From Medicago truncatula (lineage: Eukaryota; Streptophyta; Magnoliopsida; Fabales; Fabaceae), in assembly GCF_003473485.1 (NCBI RefSeq), contig NC_053043.1:17203001-17267000 (forward strand): 64,000 nucleotides of DNA, in the 5' to 3' direction. The notes beneath the pieces are model-generated. The model saw nothing but the letters and a program-made list of their open reading frames with translations. It was not told where the DNA came from and did no database searches. Positions 20,463-33,155 of this stretch are shown here, one piece after another (position 1 is the stretch's first letter; every line of letters starts with the position of its first letter). Made by a program: the position numbers and the translations under genes.

Positions 20463-23400
20463 TTATTTGTCGGTCTTTGCTGCACAAGCCACCACATGAG
20501 ATTTGAATTTCTCCAGCTCTGCCAAAACCTCATCCTCTGGTCTGTAGAGCAAATCACTCATGCGCCATATCTGCAAAAATAAATTTAAATTAATCAACCA
20601 AAATAGTTTGTTACAACAGGCAAAATAATAAATATTTTCATAATGGAAAATGTAAACAGGTTATTGAACACACTTCAGAGTCTATTCATTTCAAGTTAAC
20701 ATATTGTTTTCAAAACAGTAATCAACTTATGGGAAAAGTGATTCTTTATATTTAAAAAATAAAAAAATAAACACAATATAGTATGTTCAAGAGCGTCAAA
20801 AAAAGTGTATCAGAAGAGTTAAAACCAAATGGTGTATTTAGCTAGCCATTCAGTTTGGTCATGCATACTACCTGGTGTAGAACGAGTTTTAATATTCATG
20901 TTTGGATGACTTAGCTGGAGCACTATACACATTTTAAAAGGAAGGGAAAAGTGACAAAACACAGATGTTTTAATTCGCAAAGTGCATTTACTTATACAAG
21001 TTACCACTCTCCCCAGCACTAAAGCTACTCCACTATGAGTGCTCCAACTAAAATAACTAGAAATACCAGGAAGTGCTTGGTGCCATGAATGAAAAGCAAA
21101 AGGAATATTATAGTGGATCCCACCATCATTAAATTTTTAAAATATTTTTCTAAATTTGTGTCTCTCTAAATTGAGCTCTCCATTTCTTTCTAGAAACGGA
21201 AAGGATCCTAACCCAAGATTATCAAACAGTATAATGTTCTGACACTTAAGACATTATCCTGAAACTGCATCAAACAAATTTGGCAATCCCATATGTATGT
21301 TTGTGCAGTTTCAACAAGCAGGCAATAGCAATTTCAATTGTATAAAAGTCGGATAATTACTAAATATACTTAGAGGATGGAAAATCATTTAACATACCTG
21401 CAATGTTCCCCCTCCACCAGTACTTTCGCAATCATCAGACACACTAACAAGTGTCCATGGATCATGTGCATTCCAGTGAAAGTCAACAACTTTGTCTCTG
21501 CATATAAATAAAAAAAGATCGTATTTAAAATGAAATTACAAGGTTGGGCGAGGAGAAACAGAAAATATTTTGACAGACGCATTTAGTACAAACAAGAAAA
21601 TCAAATCCAATATTTTGACACTTAATAACATGGGATGAACGATTCACAAGGAGAAACAGTTGAATGAAAGCAACCCGAGGATCACACAAAATGCTATTCA
21701 AGAAAACCAATGGGTCGATGCTATCTTAAAGAGACAGGTTTTACTGGAAATCATCAATTGGTATCACAAGCTTGAGACCAGTACATATTGAATGTACAGT
21801 TTCTAGGAAGACTATGTTTGGAAAAAATCACAGATACAGATATTGAAAAGACAAAGTACCATTTTAGCCAATAGTAATTGATGCTCAGAACTTCATATGA
21901 AGTTGACATCAAAATGTGGTGGAGAATTACAGATTAATACGTTAAAGATAGAATCAAACAGCTTAAAAGAGACAGAAATCCAACAGGTGTAAGAAAACTA
22001 TAGAGCATCATCAGATGAGGAACATAAATAACATCAGGTAAGAGTCAGAAAATTATATTTAATTGGCCTTTCATATGAAGTTGGTATCAAAATGTGGTGG
22101 ACAATTACAGATGAATATGTTAAAGATGAAGAATCAAACAACTTAAAAAACAGAAACCCAACAGGTGTAAGAAAACTTGAGCAAAATCAGATGAGGAACA
22201 TAAAGTTAAAATCAGAAAATTATATTTAATTGGTCTGGCTAAAAAGTAATTTTAAATAATCAAGTTGGTATAATTAGTTATAATTAAGGTTACCATAGAG
22301 ACAGTAGGTTCATACCTATGACCAGCATGTTGGAAAAACAACCCTGGAGGAGAATTTATTGTTTTTCCAGCTCGCTCTATCTTCTTGCCAACCTGACCAC
22401 AACAGAAGCAGAAGACGTTGACCCCTTGCAATAAAACATAATTGGTGTGGCAAGAAAGCAGCAAAATAGTATCCAATTAAAACTGTACCTTCTCATAATC
22501 CCAAATGTTCAGGAGACCATCTTCTGCTGAACTTCCAAATACAGATGATTTGTCTGGAGACCACTGAATTAAACAAACTGATATTAGCATATGATGTGAC
22601 ATAACTATAATATATATAAAATGCCAGAAGACGTAGAAAATTATTAGAAGACAAAAAGAATGGATTAAATAAATCACCTGAACACAAAGGACAGCAGCCT
22701 TATGAGCCTCAAATTTGTGGATAGGAGACCCAACCCCATTAGAAGTGAGATTGCGACGATCAAACATGCGAATAGAATTATCTGCCGACCTGGATTGATA
22801 ATGTGGCAAGTCAAACACAGATGTGAAATGATAGAACCAAACAAATATTGAAATCAAACTGAATTGGAGATAACTCCTACAATCAGACTGTAACTAATAA
22901 TCCAACAAATGCAAAAATGGAAAAAGTGCAGAAAAAATTTGGATCATTACAACAGAAAGATAACTCCTACACCCCCTAATAAACTCCCTCTGATTCCAGA
23001 ATCAATTCCCACACACTCCCCTTATGCTAAGTTTCCCAATCTGTAATATTGCAGCCATTTTACAGCAAGTATTTTCAATATTTCCTCTACTATCCTCCTA
23101 ACATACGTGAATCCAACATGATACTTCATCATCTTGCTCAAAATGATATGAATCAGCACACGAGTTGAAACTGAATTAAACAACGGATTAGTGAAAATAA
23201 GACATAAAACCGGCAAACATACCCAGTAAGAATCAGATTATCATCATGGGGATTCCAGTCAACACAGTGAAGATCAGCATCATGAGCTTTTTCAACCTGT
23301 CACCAAATACACATCAGATGAGAAAAGTAATAAAAATTTATAATACAATGACACGTTACTATGTTACACTATCAAAAAAAGGGGGATATGTATGTAAATA

Positions 23401-26400
23401 TCTAAAAAGATAAATGAACATTTTCCCAGTTGATAAAACATCAGTGTTGCACACTCCTTCCAATGAGTTGGTGAATAAACTTAAAAAAAAATGTGTTTGC
23501 TTCATGCTTCAAAATTTGTACTTCTTTCAAAATAAATTAAATACATTATTGAAGTGTAAAACATATACCTTCCAAAAAGCATGCCTTAAAATCCATACAT
23601 GTATAAAACCAGTAAAAATTAAAGTCATGTCTCACTATAAGGTGTTACCTACTACATGAATAGAACATGCCAAAATGTCCTAAGTAAATGAAGTCCAATG
23701 ATAGCATAATTAAATCTTAATATTTTTTAATGGTTTAGCCTATTGGTTTTCTGGTCTCCCTCAACCACAAGTCAAATTTATTTATTAATAGTGCCAAATC
23801 AGACCACAGAAGTGAAGCAAAGCAGAGCAGCATTATGCTGCTAAGGAAAAGAAATTGAAATACATGTTTGAAGAAAAAAGCATATACCTTAACCACAGGA
23901 CTAGAGCCAACACGTGCATCCCATAATATGAGACAAGAATCATCTCCAACACTACAGAACTCCTGCGCACTTCAGGATGATAATATTTATGTCAGGAAGA
24001 TATGATTGAGCCATAAAATATAGTATTAATCCATGTTGCTATTACAGCACAGATAGTCTAGATTCCTTGAATAGAATTTGAAAACATAGAATATTATTTG
24101 TTGAGCTCTCCCCTTTCAAAACATACTTGAAAAAGAAGTAGCTAAGTCATTGATAAAGGATAATATGGAGTTGAATGAGCAGAAAGAATAGCGACTAGAG
24201 AGTGACCTAGATTTCACCCAAAGTTCATAAGGTGAACAACAAAATGAGAATAGCCACTTTAATAAGGAAAAAGCACATGAATACTAAACTACTTAGTAGG
24301 GTAAGCAAATTACCTAGAAGGGCAAAAAGCCACGTCTTCAACAGTATCCTCATGCCCAGAGTAGATACCTCTTGGTCCGACAGTAGGGCTATCAGCAGTT
24401 TTGGCAATGGATCCACCAGACTTGTTGGAGTCTGTAGCAGCAGATGTTATATGGTCTTCAATACTCCACAACACGACTGTTTTGTCTTTTCCTGAAATGC
24501 AACTCAGTTTTTTCAGATACAGAGTAACCAACACAATAAATGAACAAGGATTTCAGATACAGAGTAACCAACACAATGAACAATGAATAAAAAAAAAACA
24601 TGTTTCCCAACCTCCAGAAAGCACATAGGGCTGAGTAGGGCACATTGCAAGAGCAAACTCTGCATTATCTTGGTGTCCAGTCAATATCTGCAAAAGAAGC
24701 TCAGTGAATATACCAAGAAGCATCAACCATGACAAATAACATAACAAAAATAGAACAAGCAATAACGTTGAAATAAGTTTTTTTAAAACAGGATGATTCA
24801 GGGGTAATAATGAAGTCCACATAATTCAAATTGGAGGGACCAATTTGATAATATCCATCCCAATTTCAAAGTTTTTGAACCCCCAAGCCCTGTTCTAGCC
24901 CCATCAATGGTACCCCATTGTTCAGTTCAATAGAGCTACACCCTCATGAAACAGAAAAGTTTAATAGATTAAACGATCTAACAAAACTGCAGTGTAATCT
25001 GGCCAAATCACAATTCACAAAAACTTTGATCTCATGTAGAAAGGGAACAAGGATCTGCTTCATTCTGTGATTTTGATCTCATGTACAAATTGGATTGAAC
25101 TTTCCTAGATTGAAAATGTTATGGACTATTAGTGCACACTGTAAAGTGAAAGAGACGTACCAGATCTGGACGAGAGTTTGTAGCTCCAAGGACAGCATGA
25201 CGGTTAGGTTGACTTTCAACATCCCAAATGAGAACCTGATATTCGAAGAGTCATAAATAAGGAACGAAATAGCCAGGAAAAAAAACATTTCTAAAGAATA
25301 AAAACAATAGCAAGGAAAACTGTAAAGTTCTTACATCAGGGCTGTCTGTGTGAGTGGCCACAATCTTAGAATTTTGTGGCAATTCCCTAATTCTGTTCAC
25401 CTGCAGTTCAAAGCATAAAGATCAGATCAGCAAACAACCCTACTTATATCAAAAGCATAATGACATTCAATTCACGCCAATATATAAACCATTAATTACA
25501 GGCATATACAAATGAACAAAATCTCGCTGAAAGCTCTAAAACGAATCCAAGGCATGTCAAGGAACAAAATATTAGCAGTGTTACCAAATATCGAACATGG
25601 TGGCGCATTTTTGCCTGCCAATTTCGTAAAGGATGGCGGCGCCACATGTCAGCCGATATTGCGGGCGTTTGGATTTTTGCCATCGACATGACTGGTTATT
25701 ATTCATTTATCTTTGAATAATTGTGGGTTTTTGCATCTCCGCCGTAAACAACACTGGTTATTATTCATTCATATTTGAATAAACATCAGATGCATCGAAT
25801 TTTCAGAATGTCAATGTGAAATTTATACCTCGCCTGGATGTATGATAGTCTTGTACTTCTTGACAAATGGAGAGCGAGCCTCTTCATTAAACTGAAAAAT
25901 AAACAAACAAATTAGTTCATTAATTGAATTTCAAACTATGTAGACACCAAGCCTCCAGATTGAAGGTGTGTCCCGTGTACAACATGTGTTGGTGTCCAAC
26001 ACCAACACGTGAGGTGCACCAACGTGGCACACCAACACGTGATCTACAACAGTACACGTCACCAACACGTGGTTAGTCAAGTTAAATTAAAACATTCCAT
26101 TTTATCAAATTATTACTGGTGTTTATGTGTCAATGACGTGTCCAGTGTCTATGCTTCATAGATCTTAAACAACAAACTAAAACTACTAAAAGGTAAGAAA
26201 CATCACAATAACATAACAATAAATAAATCACCTGAGAAATGTGTTCAGCAGCTGCAACCCTAGTCTTCACAACCTCACAATTCGCAATCACCAAAGTATT
26301 CGGAACACTTCCATCAGTCTAATCAAAAACCGAAAAATCAAAATGGGTTTTCCCTCTCATTCCATTAACCACATCAACAAACACAGATCACACTAAAACC

Positions 26401-27407
26401 CATTTCAACAACAAAAATCAATCAAAAAAATTCAATCTTTTTAACTAAAACCCATTTCAACAACAATCAAACCAACCAAAAAAATTCAATCTTTTAACAC
26501 TAAAACCCATTTCAACAACAAAAAGATTAGATCTTTTCACCTGCTCCGAAAGATAAAGCCTCTGACGATTCTTGTAAGTAGCCTGTTCAAGCTGAGGACC
26601 CCACCTATCAAAAATCACAAAACATTATCACAACATTAATCAATCAAATCAAACCCAAAATTTCACAACCAAAACCAAAAAAACAAAAACCCTAAAAAAT
26701 CATTACAACAAAAACCAAACCTCAACTACATGGATCAAATCACACTATCACAAACAATTCAATCCAACCACACTATCACAAACCATAATTCAATCCAACC
26801 CATCAAACATAATTACAACATTATTCAATCAAATCAAACCTAAAACTTTCACAAAAACAAAAACCCTAGAAAAACATTACAACAACAACCAAACCCTAAA
26901 ATATTCTACCATAAACCATAATTCCATCCAACTCATTAAACATCATTACAACATTACTCAATCAAATCAAACCAAAAAAACTTCAAACAAAAACCCTAGA
27001 CAGAGAAACACAAACCATAACATTCTTCAATCAAAATCAAACCCAAAATTTTCCAAACAAAAACCCAACATTATTTCAAAATCACAACACAATTCCATCA
27101 AATAAAACCTAAAATTTAACAAAAAAAACAAAAACCCTAACCGGCAAGAGAGAGAAGGCCAAACGAGGTTATGATTAGCAAGCCAATCATAAAGAACAGG
27201 AACAAGAGATTTCCATTGAGAGTACTTCTCATCAACAGAAGCTTGTTGTTGCTGCTGCTGATGAAGCTGTTGCTGTTGCTTTTCCTTCTTCGATTCTCTC
27301 GGTGACTTCACTTGTGATGGTTCTTCTCTCTTGTCTTCCTTGGGTTTAGGTTTGCGTCCTCTTGTCTCCTTCTTCTTCACGGCGCCGGTTGAGGGTGGTG
27401 TCTCCAT
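20463..27407 (-). CDS. MSI4: MSI4/FVE-type WD40 histone-binding protein
   Basis: Fifteen exons joined in frame give 500 residues: 27407-27142, 26604-26541, 26318-26232, 25891-25829, 25400-25335, 25235-25161, 24687-24612, 24491-24314, 23969-23888, 23296-23223, 22789-22678, 22563-22489, 22392-22316, 21497-21398, 20570-20463. The N-terminus is basic with a poly-Gln tract (residues about 45-60), followed by VDEKYSQWKSLVPVLYDWLA, the histone-binding entry helix. WD repeats follow with lines such as LTGHQDNAEFALAMCP, YSGHEDTVEDVAFCPS, WDARVGSSPVVKVEKAHDAD and SSAEDGLLNIWDYEK. The end is VVACAAKTDK. The best match is Arabidopsis FVE/MSI4 (about 507 residues), a chromatin adaptor linking histones to deacetylase, Polycomb and CUL4-DDB1 complexes in flowering-time and cold responses. 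The gene appears intact. A fragment of its 3' end is duplicated at 10540-11790. Confidence 0.95.
25945..26165. repeat. Short CACGTG-bearing repeat cluster in MSI4 intron 3
   Basis: Within the intron between exons 3 and 4 the unit CACCAACACGTG recurs three times, plus variants CACCAACGTGG and TACACGTCACC, over about 90 bases. It gives three perfect CACGTG (G-box) cores. The wider wording (GTGTCC, CCAACAC) resembles a segment at 63820-63990, so part may be a decayed mobile element. Confidence 0.5.
26319..27141. repeat. Degenerate tandem repeats in MSI4 introns 1 and 2
   Basis: Intron 2 (26319-26540) contains CTAAAACCCATTTCAACAAC three times at about 50-60-base spacing. Intron 1 (26605-27141) contains the line TACAACATTA-TCAATCAAATCAAACC four times (near 26630, 26816, 26949 and 27018) with AAACCCTAA-type (telo-box-like) words between. 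Both introns are strongly skewed: almost no G on the plus strand, so the transcript is T/G-rich. Confidence 0.7.
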
Positions 27408-27475
27408 TTCTCACTCTCTGTGCTACTCTCTTTCTCTCTCTTCTCTTTCTTTCTCTCTCTTAACACTTCAAATTT
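27408..27475 (-). promoter_or_regulatory. GA-rich 5' leader of MSI4
   Basis: Directly upstream of the start codon the transcript strand is almost purely A and G (runs of GAGAGAGAAAGAAAG). Such purine-rich leaders are common in plant 5' UTRs. The transcription start was not located. Confidence 0.5.
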
Positions 27476-27544
27476 CAGAATGGCTCTCACAATGTTGTGA
27501 AGTAGTATTTATATTATGTGTTGGTGTAAGAAAAAGAAAAAATA

Positions 27545-28175
27545 AATGATTTAGGTTGAGTGTGTGTTTGGAGCCGTTTTTCTTGATCAAATTTCCGCGA
27601 AAATCGGTGGTTTTTTACCGCAAAATGAGAAGCTTCGAGATTTGTTTCTACCAAAATGAGAAAATCCGCGGCGGAAATTGTGAAAGTCATTGTTAAACCC
27701 TTTCCGAGTCTAACTTCCGTATTTTTAATTATGTTCCAACGTATATTAACGATTTGATATCTAATGAAATGCTATAAACATATTTCCTTCAAAAAAAAAC
27801 AAAATATTGAGAGAATAATTTATCCACCGATATTTTCACCCGAGTGTGTAGTAAATGTGTGTGTTTGGAACAATTTTAAAAAAATGCAAAAACGTGATTT
27901 CTTTCATTGCAAAATAAGAAGCTTCAATACCTAACTTTTACCTAAATGAGAAAATCTGCCGCGAAAATGGAAAAAGTCACTGCTAAATCAAATGTTGATT
28001 GTAATACAATGTTTATCTTTGATGTAAGAGAACATTTTCTTCATTAATGTTTGTTTAAGTGTGTCGAAAATATATCTTAAAAACAAAGTGAAATAATAGT
28101 TTGTTTGGTGTTATTATCTATGAGAGTAATATTAGAAGTGTTCATAACTAGGAACGAAATGGTCTTAAATAGTGT
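27545..28175. repeat. Dispersed repeat, copy 3, upstream of MSI4
   Basis: Same family as 505-1540 (shared lines GTTTGGAGCCG-TTTTCTTGATC, ACCGCAAAATGAGAAGCTTC, AATCCGCGGCG-AAATTGTG). It starts about 140 bases upstream of the MSI4 start codon, so it lies in or next to the promoter. DNA from 28180 to 28548 is AT-rich without features. Confidence 0.7.
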
Positions 28176-28548
28176 GTAACAATCTTCTCTTCTCTTCTTA
28201 AAGATAGTCTAACGGGTCAGTCTAGTGATAGATGGTTATTAGGTTATGATGTAGAAATTAAAGTTCATTTAAAATCTTCAGTTGTTAAAAACTCACCTAA
28301 GAGATTAGGATGTTGTAGCCTTAGAAAAGTGTTATGCAAGGGATTGATCAGAACTATTTTATTAATTTGTCGTAAAACTAAAATAACAATTGAAAAAAAA
28401 AATATGTGTAATTTACTAGCAACAGTGAGAGACAATGAATTCAAAAGACATGGTCATATTTGCTATAAATCCATTACCAACTTTCATAATTAATCTATTT
28501 TTTGTTTATGATTTTAAAACCAAACCATTGCCCTGTGCAACTGATGCA

Positions 28549-30343
28549 CACTTTCGTGTTTAATTCGATTAGCGTAGTTGTGCAATGGCAAGTGTACCAG
28601 TTGTTTTCATCAAGTTATAAAGTTAGTAAGTAGAGTATTGTATCCACGGAGATTGTCCTTTCGTCCGAACAATTCTCGTTTCTTATTTTTGTAAGTTGAC
28701 AGTATAAAAGTGAGTTGCAACTTTTATCAGTTTGCAGCAGAGCGAATTCACCTATTTTTGGTTGCAGAAAAGTAAGCAGCGGTTAAGATTCTTCGAATCC
28801 CCTCTGTATATTTATTGTTGGATAATACGTAATCTAAATGTCGCGTTTATTTATCTCTTGGTGACTATAGAAGCGATCAGGTCGTTGAGAGTTTCCTAAA
28901 TAGGTAGGGCATGACCTGACCTAATGGGTTTTAGCCACTTGGTACCTGATTAGGCCTTTTCCCCCGATGGCTAACTGCACATGTTGATCGCACAACGATT
29001 CTTACGTACGGGGTCTTGTTAATTCAAAGGTAATTGAAACATAAACTTAAATTGGCTTTCCAATGTTTTCCCAAGACAATGAAGGCCACGATTCCCTTAG
29101 GGTTGCCCATCTATGAATCTTAGGACACTCATAACACACTCTCTCTAAGCTTACTTAGTAGTTTTGCAAACGGGCAGCTCTAATCTACGTCTACCTTACT
29201 AAGGGTTTCAAGAGAATGTCTTACTAGGTTATAACTTTAAGTCGGACAGCTAGGTGCTTGTTTCCATAATTACTAACTAGTTAATACCTAGCTTCGGTAA
29301 TGCACCACACGATCAAATGGGTTCTAGCCACTAGGTACCTACGTCTAGGGTCAATAATTCCTAGTGTATCTTTAGCTAATTAATAATTACTTACTTCCTA
29401 GATAGATAGTTAACGATAAAAGGATATAAAGATCAAGATACAAGCATCCAGTTAGTGAAAACAATATTAAGTCATGTCACAACCCAAGTACCTAATCTAG
29501 GGTTACACCTCTCACAAAAATAAAGACTATAATCTAATAAAACTCTATAGTGGACAAAAGCACAAATAAAATAAATAAACGACAAATTATATTAAATAAA
29601 TATCCAACAAAAATATACAGATTTTCATCTTAGAACTCTAACCTAAAAAGATTTAGTTACACATGGTAACTAAAAACAAGATACTAAAATTAAGAAGAAG
29701 ATAAAAACTCTCCCGAAGCTCCAAAGTCTTCCTCTTGCATTGCTCCAGTTCTGAACGAGAAATTCTGAATGAGGAAGACTGGTATTTATAGTGAGAGTTT
29801 CTACCTAGGTTCGGGCTAAAAGTGCGGTCTTTAGCCATTTAGAAAGCAAGAAAAGACAGTTGCGCCCCAACTTTTTGCGTGCATGGGGCACATTGCAAAT
29901 GTATGGGCTGCATAGTGCAAATATTTTGCAAACAGGGGCGCATAGGAAATGCCCTAGGCGCATTCTGCCTCTCTTCAGGTCCCAATCTCCGATTTTCTGT
30001 CGTTTTTAGGTCTTCGTATTCAAATAACTTGCCTCAATACTTTGGGATCATAATTCCTCTCACTTGTAAGTCTTATGAGGCCTCTTGAATCTTCATTTTT
30101 GTCTCTTGAATCTTCACAATTCTTTGGTTGTTCTTAATTTGCATGATTTCTTCATGAATTACTTCAAAACCCCCTCAAATTGCTATGTTTTGGGAAAACT
30201 AGAATTACAGACTCAAATATAGAAAACATTACAAAAGTTCTGAAGTCGTATGCAATCGTTCTAATACTCCTCTTTTTGCTGCTATTTCCTACTAGAAACT
30301 ACTAAAAAACATGCTAAGAATAACTAAGATGACATGTCATCAG
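28549..30343. mobile_element. LTR-like element without coding sequence
   Basis: The block begins TGATGCACACTTTCG and ends ATGACATGTCATCA, so it has TG...CA ends. Internal lines such as GTGCAATGGCAAGTGTACCA and GTATCCACGGAGATTG are typical of widespread plant LTRs. No polymerase or gag frame is present, which suggests a solo LTR or a large non-autonomous element. A clear target duplication was not seen. Its 3' third resembles 11900-12230, and a GC-rich GCATGGGGC-type stretch near 29870-29960 sits where 12250-12380 has its minisatellite. Confidence 0.5.
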
Positions 30344-30798
30344 CAGCCCCCCATCCCCTCCTAATACATTCTTAATAATGTCTTTGCCGAGTAGAAAATG
30401 AGACAGTCCAAGTGGAGACAAATGTTATACATTTTATTACTTCGATTTATTTTTAGTATACATGTTAAAAGTCTATTAGTAACCAAACACCCCCGCAATA
30501 TAATAGATGATGGATTCCTGGGAGGCGGATAGTCCAATGTTATAAGGAGGCATTATGCGTTTTAGTTTGGATTGACTTTTGGATATACAAATTACAGTTT
30601 TGTGAAAAATATATTAAAATTATTATTATAAAGACACGAAAAAATCACAGGTTTGATGCAAAGTATAACATATAGCATACTAAAAATTAACGATTAAAAA
30701 TGAAAATAGTCAATATGTTTAGAACACGCTAAATAGTGAAAAAGTAGATTAAATCTACCTACCAAGTATTATTAGAAAAATAAAAACCAACAACAACA

Positions 30799-31098
30799 GA
30801 GTTCGGGTATGCTCCATTTAGGCAAAGCTCCATTTACTCCATTTAGGATTTGGATGTAAGACATGTGGCAAATAAATATCTAATGGTTGAGATTTTAAAT
30901 TAAAAAACAATAAAAGGTTGTTGTGATATGAGAGAAGAAGGGAACATGATTTGTTTGTTATTATTATGTATTTTTATTAAACAAATATCTGTTTTATAAT
31001 TTAAAATATCAATCGTTAGATATTTTTTTGCCACATGTCTTACATCCAAACCTTAAATGGAGTAAATGGAGCTTAGCTAAATGGACAAACCCGAACTC
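30799..31098. mobile_element. MITE with about 70-bp terminal inverted repeats
   Basis: The ends are GAGTTCGGGT and ACCCGAACTC. The arms share GCTCCATTTA, TACTCCATTTA and GGATGTAAGACATGTGGCA with their complements. The centre is AT-rich. CAACAA-type sequence flanks both sides, so an 8-9-base duplication is possible but not clean. Confidence 0.82.
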
Positions 31099-31158
31099 CA
31101 ACAAATAATAGGTTAATGCAATATATTCTATTAATAATATAATGAAGTATTAGTATTT

Positions 31159-31704
31159 AGGCTAAATACCTCTCGTGGAACTTTAAGTCTGATATTTAAC
31201 AAGTTAGTCCTTTGAGTTTTTTTTTTTTTGTTACAAATTGATTTTTCAAGTTTTTTTTGTTTGTTTGTTACAAATTGGTATTTTAAGTCATAGAATATTT
31301 ACAATCTTACCCGTTCTTTCAATCAAATTTGTTAAAAAGTGCTTAAGACAGCAATCACGATTACTTACACACATTTTCTTCTTGTTTTTTTCTTTTTTTA
31401 ATTTAAACCTAATTTTAAGGATAAATATTTCATCAACAATATTATAAATCAAGTGATCGATCAATTTTATTTCGAATCAAGAGTGAACAATGCACCTATG
31501 AAGTCTAGTTTTGAGAGCGATGAATTTGTGTATACCAACTTAACATTCAACGTCTACGTAAACATTTTTTAATTAAGTTTGAGGAAAATAGGATTATGGT
31601 GCATAAATTATCCGGCTTAATGGTCTAATTTGTAACCAAAAATACTTAAAGGAATAATTTTTTGTAAACATCTAACTTAAAGATTCGTAAATGTTATTTG
31701 ACCT
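31159..31704. mobile_element. Possible degenerate MITE
   Basis: The left arm (AGGCTAAATACC, then ACTTTAAGTCTGATATTTA) and the complement of the right arm (AGGTCAAATAAC, then TCTTTAAGTTAGATGTTTA) match loosely. Both contain a GTTACAAATT line further in. Weak but consistent with an old MITE. Confidence 0.4.
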
Positions 31705-31929
31705 TATATTTATGTATGCAGTTTAGTTTAGTTTAGTTCGATTCAATTTTAAAAAGGAATCCATAATTGATCTAATATGAGTGGATGTTACAAAAGCACT
31801 TTCAATCACATCAAATAATTTTTGGTTTTGTGTGATTTTTGTTTTTTGGATTGGTTTACGATTTTATTGTGGATCAATTTGGATGTGAACATCCTACTTG
31901 GTATCATTAAAGTATACCCCTGACAATGG

Positions 31930-32200
31930 GATGATCAACGTGGTGAAAGGAGACACACATGCTTCAATACCTAGCTTATAACGAAATGTGGAAATCCATC
32001 GCAAAATTGGTAAAAGCCACTACTGAAACAAATGAATACTAAATCATATTTCACTAAATACTAAGAGAATAAAGTTGAGTATAATCCAAAGTTTTCTTTG
32101 ATCTTTTTATGATAACAATATTAAGAGAACTTTTTAACCATTGTCATGTGGAGAACACACACACATATATCTTAAGAAGAAAAGTCATACAATAAGCTAT
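31930..32200. repeat. Dispersed repeat, copy 4 (partial)
   Basis: Shares GCTTCAATACCTAGCTT, TAAATACTAAGAGAA and TTTTTATGATAACAATATTA with the repeat at 505-1540. It is truncated on its left and runs into the MITE at 32205. Confidence 0.6.
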
Positions 32201-32204
32201 TTGG

Positions 32205-32500
32205 TACTCCCTCTGATCTCGAATATGAGCGACAAAAACCTTAATTTTTGGTGTCAAATATAAGTAAAATACAATTATCAATATTATAGTTAATGTGGTT
32301 ATTCCAAATTTACTCTTGAATTAAATTTTGATTTTTCTCTCCAACTTTTGGTATATAGTATATGTTTTCAATATTTAATTTTCTAGATAAGGGCAACACA
32401 AGAGACATGATTATTGTTTTTATCAAGTAAATGCAATCAACTAACTTCTTAAGGGGCGCACATTTTTTATTGTTTCTTAAATATGAGACTGAATGGAGTA
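32205..32500. mobile_element. Stowaway-like MITE
   Basis: Begins TACTCCCTCTGATCTCGAAT and ends with the complement of TACTCCATTCAGTCTCATAT, the usual Stowaway/mariner terminus, with TA at both ends as the target duplication. About 296 bases with no coding content. It could have been moved by a transposase of the type decayed at 16508-17952. The DNA from 32500 to 33155 is AT-rich without supported features. Confidence 0.75.
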
Positions 32501-33155
32501 GTTACTGTATACGAAAATAATAGTAGAAGTGTTCACAACTAGAAATGAAATGACTAAACCTTAATACGCAGACTGCGTTATTCTCTTGGAATAATCATCT
32601 ATATTCTGTTACAGAATTTAGTAGACATTCATTGTTTATATTCAACAAACAAATGGATATTAAGTGTATATATTTTGTTAACTATATATTATACCATGAG
32701 TTAAATACCATAATAAAACATTGTCTGACGCGTTTACTATATGTTAAATCCTTTAATTTTATATCGTAAAACTCATGTTCCTGATGAAACTCTGCACAAT
32801 ATAAATTCCGGTATCCATAGTATACAAAACTTATCATGTTGTTATTCTTGTGTGTGGTTCATGGTTGCATTTAGTTTCTATTGGATGCTAAAAATTTAAA
32901 TGTTTTACAACTTTTATCTTCATGACTAAAATGAACACAAATTGATCATGATATATATGTTGCAACTAGTAGCCTAATAATTATCCATTTTAAAGTGTCA
33001 ATTAAGTTTTGAACTTTTATATATTTTTATTATTAATCCATGGCTTGGAACATGTGTCGCTAGATCCCGTTTCTCGACATAAACGTTTAGATAATTATAT
33101 TTTTGTTATTAATCCGTGAGATTCAGTAAATTGTATTAACATACCTTTTGATATT

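Noticed and set aside
29653..30088. Short open frames in the 28.5-30.3 kb block
   Set aside because: Inside a non-coding LTR-like repeat and not preserved in the related fragment at 11.9-12.3 kb.
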